Part shown: in pieces, positions 1 to 9,683 of the stretch
Position numbering within the stretch: position 1 is the first letter of the stretch
Layout of the letters: each line of letters starts with the position of its first letter
Assembly: GCF_949628265.1 (NCBI RefSeq)
Contig: NC_088788.1
Span: 6,634,001 to 6,698,000, forward strand
DNA from: Cloeon dipterum
Taxonomy: Eukaryota; Arthropoda; Insecta; Ephemeroptera; Baetidae
Reading direction: 5' to 3'
Length of the DNA stretch: 64,000 bases
Program-made: the position numbers and the translations under genes
The notes under the pieces: generated by a model
Told to the model about the DNA's origin: nothing
Seen by the model: only the letters and a program-made list of their open reading frames with translations
The model's database searches: none

Positions 1-725
1 GAAGCCGTCGTTTTCAACAGACGACGTGTCTGGCACTCGTGCAGGAATCTGCTTTTCTTGGGCTGGATTTTCAGTAGCCAGACTCAGCGCGCCAAGCTGT
101 GCTTCAACTTCGGACAGTTGTTGTTCAGTTTGGTTTGTCTCCAGTTTGTTTTCAACATCTTTAACTGAAAAATTTAAAAGTAATTAATTAAAAATATATT
201 TGAGCGAGAGTAAAAAAAAAATGCAAGACATGTGTACCTGATAATCCGCGAGAAAGAGACTCTTCTTCTGACTCTCCACTTTGGTCAGGTGTATTCTGTT
301 TCGACTGGAGTTGCCCATTTTCAGACTCATGGCCAACCTTTTCAGTCTGGCCAAGATCATTTCTGCAATAAATATCACATCGAAATTAATAACCATATTG
401 AATTTAAAATAAAAAATACCTTTTGTTACTGTTTGATAGGCAATTCTGGTTGTTGCACGAACCTTTCACAGTGACTTCACTCGCACAAAATAAGCATTGA
501 ATCGTTATGGAAGGCCTTTTGGACTCTTCCGCTGGTCCACTCCTTTGGTCAGGCTGACGAACATCTTCGCTCTTTCTGGATTCAATGCGGCTGTGATAGA
601 AAACGTCGTGTTATTCCAGCAAAAAAAAATCTGAAAGACTCTTACCTTTTGTCATTGTTGGACAGGCAATTCTGGTTTCTGCACGAATTGCTGTTGATAT
701 CACTCGCGCAGAACACGCACTTCAT
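1..725 (-). CDS. Gene G: duplicated Cys-module protein, 5' part only
   Basis: I do not recognise the product. Four exons join in frame on the minus strand: 725-646, 590-420, 362-238 and 164 to the window edge. The ATG at 725 opens directly into a Cys module (CVFCASDINSNSC, then C after four residues; C-x2-C-x8-C-x4-C). Exon 2 carries a second copy (CLFCASEVTVKGSC, C-x2-C-x9-C-x4-C), so the module is duplicated within one protein. The rest is Ser/Glu/Gln-rich and looks disordered. The same module begins genes E, C and B, which is why I chose this start and place G in that family. The four-Cys spacing suggests a small zinc knuckle; metal binding is inferred. The 3' part lies outside the window. 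Confidence 0.72.
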
Positions 726-734
726 CGTTGAGGG

Positions 735-1084
735 GGTTTCTCCTAAAAAAAGCAAAAATATTAAAGAAGCCTATTTCACTCCCCAGCATTTCTAATTAAA
801 ATTAAGACGACAGTTCCAAAATCCTTCAATCTCTTAAATTAAACATGTCTCACCTACAAGATCGTCTCCTGGGAAGTGCACTCTATGCTCTCTATTTCTC
901 TTTGGGATGTCTAGTTTCTCATTAAGCTCTCAGGATAAATTAACAGGCCGAAAATATCGAGAGCTTTTCCCACGTCTGTATTGGAGAACGATCGCATAAT
1001 AAAATTTATCACCGCATGCGTAGTGGGGATTGCGATGTGAAGCATCAATGGAATTTGATGAATTAAAATATTAAATTGTTCTCA
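735..1084. other. AT-rich 5' flank of gene G, no gene seen
   Basis: Upstream of the gene G start I see no open exon with plausible splice sites on either strand. The stretch probably holds the G promoter; I could not pick out a convincing TATA box or initiator. Confidence 0.4.
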
Positions 1085-1385
1085 TTCCGTCGCCGGCCCG
1101 CGCGCGATGACCTCTGATAAATGTGTTTGTCTCTCGTGTCGTGAAAGAGTGGAATGATATTATGCCACCCGCTTTGAAGGACTGCTCTGCGGCACAGTTT
1201 CCTTCCATCTACCAGGCGTTCGTGCGATAGCAAGATTTTAATGTTGTTACTTTATGAATTTTATCAGGCTTGGGCATACTTCCATGGCAGGATTTAGTCA
1301 TTTGTTTTTCTTTCTCACATTATTTCCATTGTTATTGACTTTGTGATACATTAATGTTTTAGCTATATTAAAAAATTGACACAAA
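1085..1385 (+). mobile_element. 5'-truncated LINE 3' end (relic)
   Basis: A short plus-strand reading frame ends at the TAG near 1,229 and has the look of a non-LTR reverse transcriptase C-terminus: SRVVKEWNDIMPPALKDC, then a short tail and stop. The V-x3-WN-x-(L/M)-P pattern is common at the end of jockey/CR1-like ORF2 proteins. About 150 bp of AT-rich sequence follows, ending in A-rich DNA, as expected of a 3' UTR. The reverse-transcriptase core and endonuclease are absent, so this is a dead 5'-truncated insertion. The family assignment is tentative because only about 35 residues are informative. Confidence 0.45.
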
Positions 1386-1469
1386 CAAACTAAAAAACAA
1401 AATTTGTCCAGAAATTTCCTTTTGGGTGAAAATCAAAATCAAACCATGAAATTTAGAAAGCCTTATTGC

Positions 1470-1800
1470 AGTAATTGTTTTATTTTCCAAATCTTCAAAT
1501 TTGTAATCGATGATTTAAATAAACTAAGTCTACAAATGGTATGTAAAACGGTACAGGTAAAATCAATTTTTGTGCATGCATTTCATTTCTTCCAAATGAA
1601 TTTCATTTTTTGCATAATTATACTGCAATATTTGATTTACATTCAAAATCTTCAAATTTGGAATCATCGATTTAAAACTAAGTCTAAAAAATGGTATATC
1701 AAACGGTACAGGTAAAATAAATTTTTTTGCGTGCATTTCATTTCTTCCAGGTGAATTTCATTTTTGCACATGTGTGTAAATTTTGCTTATTCTCTAAAAA
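1470..1800. repeat. Two-copy tandem duplication of about 165 bp
   Basis: Two adjacent segments share the same order of words: CTTCAAATTTG, ATCGATTTAAA-like, ACTAAGTCTA, ACGGTACAGGTAAAAT, then GCATTTCATTTCTTCC. They differ by scattered substitutions and small indels. The repeat lies just downstream of gene E, and no coding potential is evident. Confidence 0.6.
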
Positions 1801-1847
1801 TCATCTATATTTTTTGATCAGCGCAGCAAGATGATTATCTCGCTGAT

Positions 1848-3196
1848 TTAAAATTGGTCCGCACGGGGATATTTTATAATTCTGCCACAATTCTCAACTC
1901 TAGGGCGGTTCACGAACTGGAGCAACTGACAATAATCGCAGCAGAACTGAAGATCTTTACTGCCTATGGATTTAGGGAGTAAAGTGCGAATTCCCCGGAT
2001 CTCATCAGTGATGTAAATTCTATTACTGCTGTGCAAATATTTTAAGTGTTTCATGAATTCGCATTCACGTACGTATCGTATTTCACACATCAAACAATAG
2101 TACTTAAACTTCCTTTTAAGTCTTGTTATACGCGCGTCAGGGAAACACGGCGAATGACGGCCTTCACAACGCGCTTTGTAAAATACTCCATCGCAAAGTT
2201 TGCATTGTTGGAATTCGTCAGCCAAAGCTCCGGTGGGCCCGATAGCGGTTACTATGGAATTAGGACGAACCAGAAAGGATATTCCTTTTTGGTGCATCGT
2301 TGCTAGATGAGTGGTGATATTTTCGATTTGTAACTCGCATATCACACAGAAACGTTTGTTAGATATGTCGCTTCCCATCTGCTCGGTAGAAACTGGCTGC
2401 AAGGTCGAATTAGGGTTCGTTTCATCTGCTTTTTCCGGAGCATTTGGACCAACTTCAACGGGGAGTACTGTGGAAGTTTTCTTGTTACGTTTCAAGGGTG
2501 ATTTGTCAAACCCCATCAGCGATTCGCCTGAATCAGAAACTAATACTACTGGACATTCCAAAATAGAAAGATCCTCCTCAGAGGTGGACTCAGACTGAAG
2601 ATAAGATCTCTTGCGCGTAGGGCTGAAGGGGAGCTGATTTCCTACTTGAATAGCTTCAGGTTCGTTGGAATGCGTCTCTGGCAACCCCTGTAGAGCCAAA
2701 CTCTGGGCACCGGCCTCTGGATCCGTTCCATTTTGTTCCTCTGCTGAAAATTTAGGACAAAATTGCTAGGTTTTAATTTAAAAAAATTAAATATAGATCT
2801 AAAATCTAGAATATATTTAAAATTTTACAAACCTGAGAGCGTTTTGAATTTAGCCTTAAATTTATTTTCTTTCTCATATTCTGTGAAAAGGCTTGTATGT
2901 TGGCGACGTACATCAACGGAGGCGTCACATTGACCCTCATCTTCCTGGATACTTGGTTCATGTTCCCGAGGCTCAGCAGCAGAAACTTCATTCGGCAGCT
3001 TACGAAGGCGTTTATCCTGATCTTGGTTCATGCTCCTTATATATAGATCGAATAAAATATTGAATCGCAAAAAGATGATATTTATTTCTTACTTATTGGT
3101 ATTTGAGTGGCAACGCTGGTAACTACACACTCGTTTTGAGTTTGAATCAAGATAATAAAATCCAGTATCGCAAGTCTCACAGAGCTCATACTCCAT
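1848..3196 (-). CDS. Gene E: Cys-module and zinc-finger family member, apparently intact
   Basis: Three exons join in frame: 3,196-3,093, 3,035-2,833 and 2,743-1,848, giving about 400 residues. The start is set by the N-terminal module CETCDTGFYYLDSNSKRVC followed by C after four residues (C-x2-C-x14-C-x4-C), equivalent to the modules of genes G, C and B. The middle is acidic and Ser-rich with a basic patch near SPLKRNKK that could be a nuclear signal. The C-terminal third carries Cys/His units: FCVICELQ...HLATMH, CKLCDGVFYKARCEGRH, YCLMCEIRYV...HLKYLH and FCCDYC. Two of them fit C2H2 fingers; the others are variant. This is the most complete and simplest family member here, without internal repeats. 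A nuclear, DNA- or RNA-binding role is inference from the fingers. Confidence 0.75.
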
Positions 3197-3261
3197 CACG
3201 TGAATATTTTTCGTCTCTGTAAAATGGAAGACGTAGGTAGGTATTAAACGTATGAAGTGGA

Positions 3262-3693
3262 CTCTCCAGTTGTATAAACCCTCAAGTGTTCGAAGTCACC
3301 AACAGATGGCACCACAGTAGACTTTCGTAATTAATTTAATTTTAAGGCACATCCGCTGTTATTTCAGACTCAATCCTGCCACTGTGCATTCTTCACTCAA
3401 TATAATTTCTTTTGACGCGCTGAATACCAAAATCAGTCAAGCCATTCACCGTAGGAACGTTGGAAAAGATTTTATATTTAAAAAAAAAGATTTTAACGAT
3501 TCTACGGCGGATGGATTAACCGATTTAGATTTTCAGCACCCCAAAAGAAATTACAATAAGTGAAGAATGCACTATGGCAGGATTGAGTCTGAAGTCGCAG
3601 CGGAAGAGCCTTAAAACTAAATTTATTACTAAAGTATACCGTGGCGCCATCTGTTGGTGGCTTGGAACACTGAGGGTTTATGCAACTGACGAA
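3262..3693. mobile_element. Foldback MITE of about 430 bp
   Basis: The outer ends are inverted copies (AGTTGTATAAACCCTCA at the left; TGAGGGTTTATGCAACT at the right), and the similarity continues inward for more than 150 bp on each side (for example CAACAGATGGC against GCCATCTGTTG, and GACTCAATCCTGCCA against TGGCAGGATTGAGTC). The arms diverge slightly and enclose an AT-rich centre. There is no coding capacity, as expected of a non-autonomous DNA transposon. I could not define a clean target-site duplication, so the superfamily stays open. Confidence 0.7.
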
Positions 3694-3952
3694 TTCCCCA
3701 AATTATTTTTTTCCAAGGAAATACCAAGAGTAAATTTCATTCATGCCGCGAAAAATTGGCCGATCGTTCGCCCCGCCAACTTTTACATTCTTCTGGTTCC
3801 TCTGCATCGCACGCATGATTTAGCTGATCGGAGTGAAGTTAGCTCTAGAGGGGATAGTACTCGGACAGGACTACCAACTGGAGCAAAAATTCATTCCAAC
3901 TTGCTGGCTCGAGCGCGCTATAGAGAGGGATATAAAAGTGGGTGGGGAGAAC

Positions 3953-3990
3953 GACAGGCCAATTTTACCGTTGGAAAAATTGGCCTGTCA
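3953..3990. repeat. Perfect hairpin, 14-bp arms
   Basis: GACAGGCCAATTTT and AAAATTGGCCTGTC face each other across a loop of about 10 bases. It lies just outside the right arm of the MITE in a stretch with no gene. It could be the remnant of another foldback element. Confidence 0.6.
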
Positions 3991-3993
3991 TTC

Positions 3994-5560
3994 CTTATAA
4001 ATGCAACGATAATAAATAAGCTGTGTTTCCGAGGCACAAACGATGTGATTTTTTTTATATTAAAAGTTGAATATGTTATTAAATATTATATTCAAGTACT
4101 CTCTATTCTAAAATTAATTGAAGGATTGCTAAAATCATTCATAATGATTCCAATATTTTTTTTTCGACTAAACGATTAAAAACGAACAAAAAATACAACA
4201 AAGGCACACTTCATTGTAAAATAAATAAGTATTTTTAACAACAATTTTACCTGGCGTGCACAAAAATACGCTTCAACTGTGAGCCGCGTCACCCAACGTT
4301 GACTCCGTTTGAAATGCGGCGTCTATATGTGTCTCTGCCTATCTCTTCTGTTTACAGCAGAGAGGCTCAGGTGAAGGAGAAAAATATCTAACATTTTTGG
4401 GCCACTCACATTTCCTTCTCGAGTTCCTGGAATTGTTCTGCCTGCCTCAAATTCTACACATTTTCAGGGAGATAATTAAAATAAATTTTTACTTCTGCAT
4501 GTATATTTAAAAAAATATCTTTAGTGCTCTTCGCTCTAAAACTCGTGAATTCTGTCATTTTGTCAGCGAATATTTTATTTGTGAGCAAAGTAATTAAATG
4601 TAGAGATTTTCATGAAATGTTTAGCAACGAAAATAAATATTTTAATCATGATAAATGTGGCTGTTCATTTTTGAACTCGAAAACTTGACACTAAATGCAG
4701 TATAACATCAAATCATTTCTGTGTTTTAGGAATAAGATTATACGAATTCCTCTTCTGTGTAACAATTATTGCGGATCAAATAATTGATAAACGTCATTTT
4801 ATCTTTGAAATTTGAAATTGCCGACTCAAGTGTGGAAGGTCCGCATTCGTGTGAACTAGAGTGCTTAAAATGAATGAACCTACTCTGGGAACCATCTTTT
4901 TGCAAGGACCACATTTAACCAAGTCAAAAAATGAGGAATTCGGAGCCAGTACGAGAACGCCGAAATTGGGACTGAAATTATCGTCATGTTTTTTTTAGCA
5001 GCTCTGATTCTCCATAATTAATAATTGTAGACGTCTGGGTCTGGATAGTGATTCTAGCACACCACGCAATAGTTTTTTTAAGGTCGGTTGCAGACGAGAG
5101 GAACTGTTAATTTTAAGTGGAGGCGCAGAAGTGTTTTTTAGTCCTTTACACGAATTAATCTACAATTTCGGCTAAATTTGTCTTTGTAAACGATGCACAA
5201 TCCTCTTTTACTCTCTCAGTTCTACTATCACAATATTTCTATTTGAAAACTTATTTAATCAGATTATAAAACGATCAGAAGTAATTTTAAATGATGGTTG
5301 CAATGATCGCAATGATTAGTTCTTGTTACAAAAGGAATTTATTTCTTACATAAATGCATACTAAAAGAATACATCTCTTAATTATAGTTTTTCTTACTTA
5401 GTGAACGATGCACGATAATCTTATCTCTCATACACACTGCTCTTAGGACATTTTCATTGTAAAATTAATATACACCAACTCAAAAGTGAATTAGGTGTAT
5501 ATTTTACATGATGATGCAACATTTATAGGTATGATGATTCTCTGCATTGGTGGTAATCGT
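3994..5560. other. AT-rich intergenic DNA downstream of gene F
   Basis: I see no convincing exon. Part of it (about 4,750-5,000) matches 6,550-6,800, so it belongs to the local segmental duplication recorded separately. The rest is simple AT-rich sequence. Confidence 0.4.
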
Positions 5561-8320
5561 ATATCTTGCATAATCTTCATGTGTGCTTAATTTTTCTCTT
5601 TTGGGAGTGAGCAACGGTCCAGGCGTTTTAGAGCTTTGCTCCAGTCGTGAATTGCTATTTCGTTCATTTGTTGAATCAGGAGCTGAAAATAAATGACGTT
5701 GTACACTTTGAAAAGGTGCTATTCATAGTTTAAAATTACCTTTCGGTTCTGCTAGTGGGACTTCAATTAATGTGTCACTTCCCATTATCGTGAAATGATA
5801 ATCTCTGCGTGTCGCTGGAAATTAAAAAATAAAAACAGATAATGATTTACAGAGTGTACAATATTCCAGATTAAAATAATTTTCAGGTATGTATGAATAA
5901 TCAGTTTCTTGTTATACATACTAAATAGTATTAATTGACAGCTATACAATTAAGTCTCCTGGCTTTTAAACTGTAAATCGTAGCACTTAGAACTTCCCAT
6001 TTGTTTTATTAAACTAACGACATTCCTGTGCATCCTTGACATTGACTATTCATCTTCCAGAGAAAACAATAAAATCCCTGGATTAAATTAAATATTTAAC
6101 TGTGAAAATGTAATTTACGACGGAAAATTCAAAAAAGATACAATGGCTAAGTTAGCTTATTTAGCTGAGAAAAATGCATAATTTAAATTACCTTGCTTCA
6201 AAAGTGATTTGCTCGCGGACAATGAACCTCTCCACTCAGCTCAGCTTCGTAATATATTATGCCAGGCTTCCAGCGACTCGCAGGCAAAGCGAGTAGACTC
6301 ACAGAGTGTTTCGCATGTCACAGATTGCGCTCCTCGCATCACTCGAGTATTTGAGATAGTACGTACCGACTCAGGAGAGGCAATTTCACCGCTCCCGAAA
6401 TGCATTCTTGGCAACAATTTTAATAAAATTCAAAGCAAGAATTTCATTTTTCCAACACACTGTAAAAATAAATGAATCATAAATATTACCTAATAAAACA
6501 TTTTTTTTATAAATTTTTAACAAAAATAAATTCGAAATCCTCTTATTGTTGCTTCTGTATAACAATAATCGCGGATCAATTACATAGCTGATAATGTATC
6601 TAGTGCCTCTTCAAATAATTTTAGACTTTGAAAAAAACTGCACGTCAAACACAAGAAATTGCCGACTCCAGTGTGGGAGGTCCGCATTTGTGTGAACCAA
6701 TTCTTGGAACTACCTACTTGCAAGGACCTTTATCTCACCAACTAAACAAATGAGGAATTTCTTTTCGGAGCCACTATGAGAACACTAAAATTAGGACAAA
6801 AATTAATATTAATGTTTATATTTGTGCAATTTTTAGATTTCTGGATAGTGATTCTCGCACGCCACGCGCATTAGCTTTCAATTTTAAGAGCATTGGATGA
6901 AGAGAAGGAGCAGAAGTGATTTTTTAGCTACGCGTAAATCAATAAATTTAGCCAAATTTTTATTTGTTAACGATTTACAACCTTCCTTTACTCTCACAGT
7001 TCTCTTATCAGAATATTTTAAAACTTTTGTTCAATAAAAAGGGTATGAGCAGAAGCATATTTAAACGATGTTGCAAATATTGGACTGATACTAAATTTTT
7101 TATTTGTTCCAAAAAAGGAATTTATTTATTATACAGAAATGATTATTAAAAGAATGATCACTTCTCTTAATATATTATCTTACTTAGTAAAAACTATGCA
7201 CACATACACCTTTGCTCTTACAGTTCTCTTATCAAAAAAATTTTCATTTCTAAAAAAATTAGGTCAAATTCAAATGTTCACAACTGCAGATGCAATTTTA
7301 AATGATGTTGCAACAATGGCGGGTATCATGCTTCATTGGTTTTAAAGTATGTAAATTTCTTACAGAATCTCCATGAGATGATAATCTATTTCTTTTCTTA
7401 GTCGGAGAATTATTCAAGGGCTGTTTTGGTGGTGCTGCTTTGGCCAAGTTCTGGAATTCGGGAGCGAGCAACTCTTTTTCAGTTGTTGAACTTTGCTCCA
7501 AAAGAGGATTGTTGTTGTTTGTAAAATCGCTTTCTGGAAAGAAAAGGTTCGCTTATAATAATTTGAAGAGGTGTTTCCATTATAAAATAGTATAAATCGA
7601 AGCAGGCCGAACTGGCACGGAACACTAACCAGCAGCTTCCAAATTTGGTGAAATTTCTCCTGAAGATCCTTCCTCATCAGGAACTATGGATAAATAATAG
7701 TTGAAATCAAAAGTTGGACCGTCTAAGATTCTTGAATTTCTGCATATTTTTAGGGATAAATTAAAAATGTTAAAATTATATTCTCAATGAAAATTCTCAC
7801 CCGTCATCCCTTACAACGCAAGAGCCGCCCGACATGGTCTTAGAATTAGTCACGTGATGTTCGAATGGTGTTACCATTACCAAGTTCTGCATTACGTAAG
7901 AATGCAAAGGCTCAGGCGTCTCTTCTTCAGTTGTTGAGCTTTGCTTCAAAGGAGGGTTGTTGTCTGATTCATTTGCGGAATCGCTTTCTAGAAAAAAATA
8001 TAAGTTTGTTTTTTTACTTTAAAGGGCTAAAATTACTGTTCGATTCATCTTTAACTCCTTTTGATTCGACATTTTCCGATTCAGGCGTCTTTTCTTCAAT
8101 TATTGTGCTTGGTCCCAACGGAACATTGCTTTTTGGTTCATTTGTTGAATCTAGAGCTGAAAAAATAAAAGATTGCATTACACTTTGAAGGGGTGCTATT
8201 CATAGTTAAAAATTACTGTTCGATTCTGCTTTTTTCACTTCTTTTGATTCGACGATTCCCATCATTGTGAATTGATATTCTCTGGGTGTCGCTGGAAACT
8301 GAAAGACACTATAATGATTT
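5500..8320 (-). CDS. Gene F: Ser/Asn-rich multi-exon gene or duplicated pair, relative of the family
   Basis: A chain of small minus-strand exons with good acceptors is visible near 8,297-8,210, 8,157-8,045, 7,988-7,802, 7,690-7,630 and 7,534-7,370, then a second set near 5,817-5,745 and 5,682-5,560. Repeated peptide motifs such as DSTNE, SDSANES and EQSSTTE link the exons to one another. The paired exons TRRDYHFTIMG and TPREYQFTMMG show that one set is a copy of the other. I found no Cys module and no zinc fingers, so the true ends are uncertain. It could be one long gene, two short tandem genes or a decaying member; Ser-rich composition and locus position are the only links to the neighbours. 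Confidence 0.4.
6190..6410 (-). promoter_or_regulatory. Leader exon and promoter candidate of the left gene F copy
   Basis: A conserved block ends in a consensus donor (GAAGCAAG followed by GTAATT) and is matched at about 8,650-8,850 in the other duplicate. Conservation without a shared open frame suggests a 5' untranslated exon with promoter sequence rather than coding DNA. Confidence 0.35.
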
Positions 8321-8649
8321 TAGAGAATAAAAAATTCCTTAAAATTTAAGCTTCCCCAGGGAATCCTTTTGTGTATGTATAATCAGTGACTCGTATTACT
8401 AAATAGTATATGAATCGGCAGCTAAAATACGTTTCCCGGATTCTAAACAATAAACCAGTGCGCCAGAATTTCTTTCCCTTCGATTTATAACTAAAGGCAT
8501 TCCTGAGCATCCTTGAGTTGGACTATTCATCTTCCAGAGAAAACAAAATGTGCTCTGGTTGAAATGAAACATTTAATTGATGATTAAAAATTCCACAAAA
8601 ATAAACATAGCACTAAAGCTAAAGCTGGGAAATGCATAGTTTAAATTAC

Positions 8650-8850
8650 CTTGCTTTAAAAGTGATTTGTTCGCAGACAATGAACCTCTCCACTCAGCTC
8701 AGAACTACGTAATGTGCCTGGCTTCTAGCGGCTCGCAGGCAAAGCGAAAAGATTCACAAAATGTTTCGCATTGCGTTCCTCGAATCACTCGCGTATTTGA
8801 GATAGTTCCTACTCATGAGTAGCAATTTCATCGCTCCGCCTGGAATACAT
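8650..8850 (-). promoter_or_regulatory. Leader exon and promoter candidate of the right gene F copy
   Basis: Counterpart of 6,190-6,410, with the same donor and the same conserved words (CTCTCCACTCAGCTCAG, CTCGCAGGCAAAGCGA read on the plus strand). It sits upstream of the first gene F exon at 8,297. Confidence 0.35.
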
Positions 8851-8899
8851 CTATAGCAACAAATTTAGTAAATGTGAAGGCATAATTTTAACCAACACA

Positions 8900-9683
8900 C
8901 AGTAAAAATAAATTTGAAGCATACCTGAAAAACAATTTCCTCATGAGAGATGCCTTACTGTTTCTATCATAGTTTTGTTTCAAAACACCCTCGAAATTCA
9001 AGACTCGTCAAATGATGATTATTTATTTTGCAGATACATATATTTTTTCAATTTAATAATTTTCTGGTCTTCTACATTGAAGTTAAATTTTCAATCCAAA
9101 AATGAAAACATATAATTTATATAAATGGATAAAAAGAATAAACCCACAAAATGATAGGAGTGCTGAGACATAAGTTAAGATTTAATCATTCTGATTTAGA
9201 AACTAAATTGAATCTCTAGTAAGGACCTTAATTAATAACAGGCCGTGTTTGATAATTAACACTCGCATGGATTTTAAGCTCATGTAGTTTCCTTGTTTTA
9301 AAAACATAGCTGAATTCATTTGGTATATTTTCTGCCATATTTTGTGACCTGCTTTTATAGGAAAGATTTCAATAGGAATTTATGGAAAAAAAGGTTTATA
9401 AGAGTGTAAGGGCGCTGTACTTTGATTTGCGTCTTTTCCTTAAATTGTGACGTATCAATTCACTTGAGATTACGTTCAAAATATTTTTCAGTTTAAAAAT
9501 GTAAGTTTGAGGTTTGCGGCTAAATAATTAAAATCGCGCATAGTCAGTTCAAAATATTTTACTGAAACATGAATCTTCATGGAAGCTTTTTACCAACCTA
9601 TTTTGTGTCTCCTGAGGATGTTTGTGTTAATCGTGGGAACCCATTCTTTTCATGTTGTAAACTACCTCCTCACAAAAACGGCA
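8900..9683. other. Gene C 3' flank, nearly identical to gene B 3' flank
   Basis: No separate gene is seen. From about 9,080 to the end of gene C the sequence closely matches 15,980-16,590 downstream of gene B, showing that B and C were duplicated together with their 3' flanks. Just past the gene C stop (9,684) the minus strand still encodes a finger-like peptide, CRFCEEVVYNMKRMGSHD, discussed under genes C and B. Confidence 0.55.

Larger units (their letters stand above)
4750..8900. repeat. Two-copy segmental duplication spanning the gene F locus
   Basis: Two blocks share the same features in the same order: about 4,760-6,430 and about 6,550-8,870. Shared words include TTGCCGACTC followed by a GGTCCGCATT word, the exon around 5,740-5,818 against 8,210-8,297, and the leader-like exon around 6,190-6,410 against 8,650-8,850. 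The right-hand block has extra exons between 7,300 and 8,000. Divergence is clearly higher than between genes B and C, so this duplication is older. Confidence 0.65.

Noticed and set aside
1404-1715. 103-residue plus-strand ORF
   Set aside because: AT-rich tandem duplication with no coding bias.
3574-4179. 201-residue plus-strand ORF
   Set aside because: It starts in the MITE arm and runs into AT-rich spacer, with no family features.
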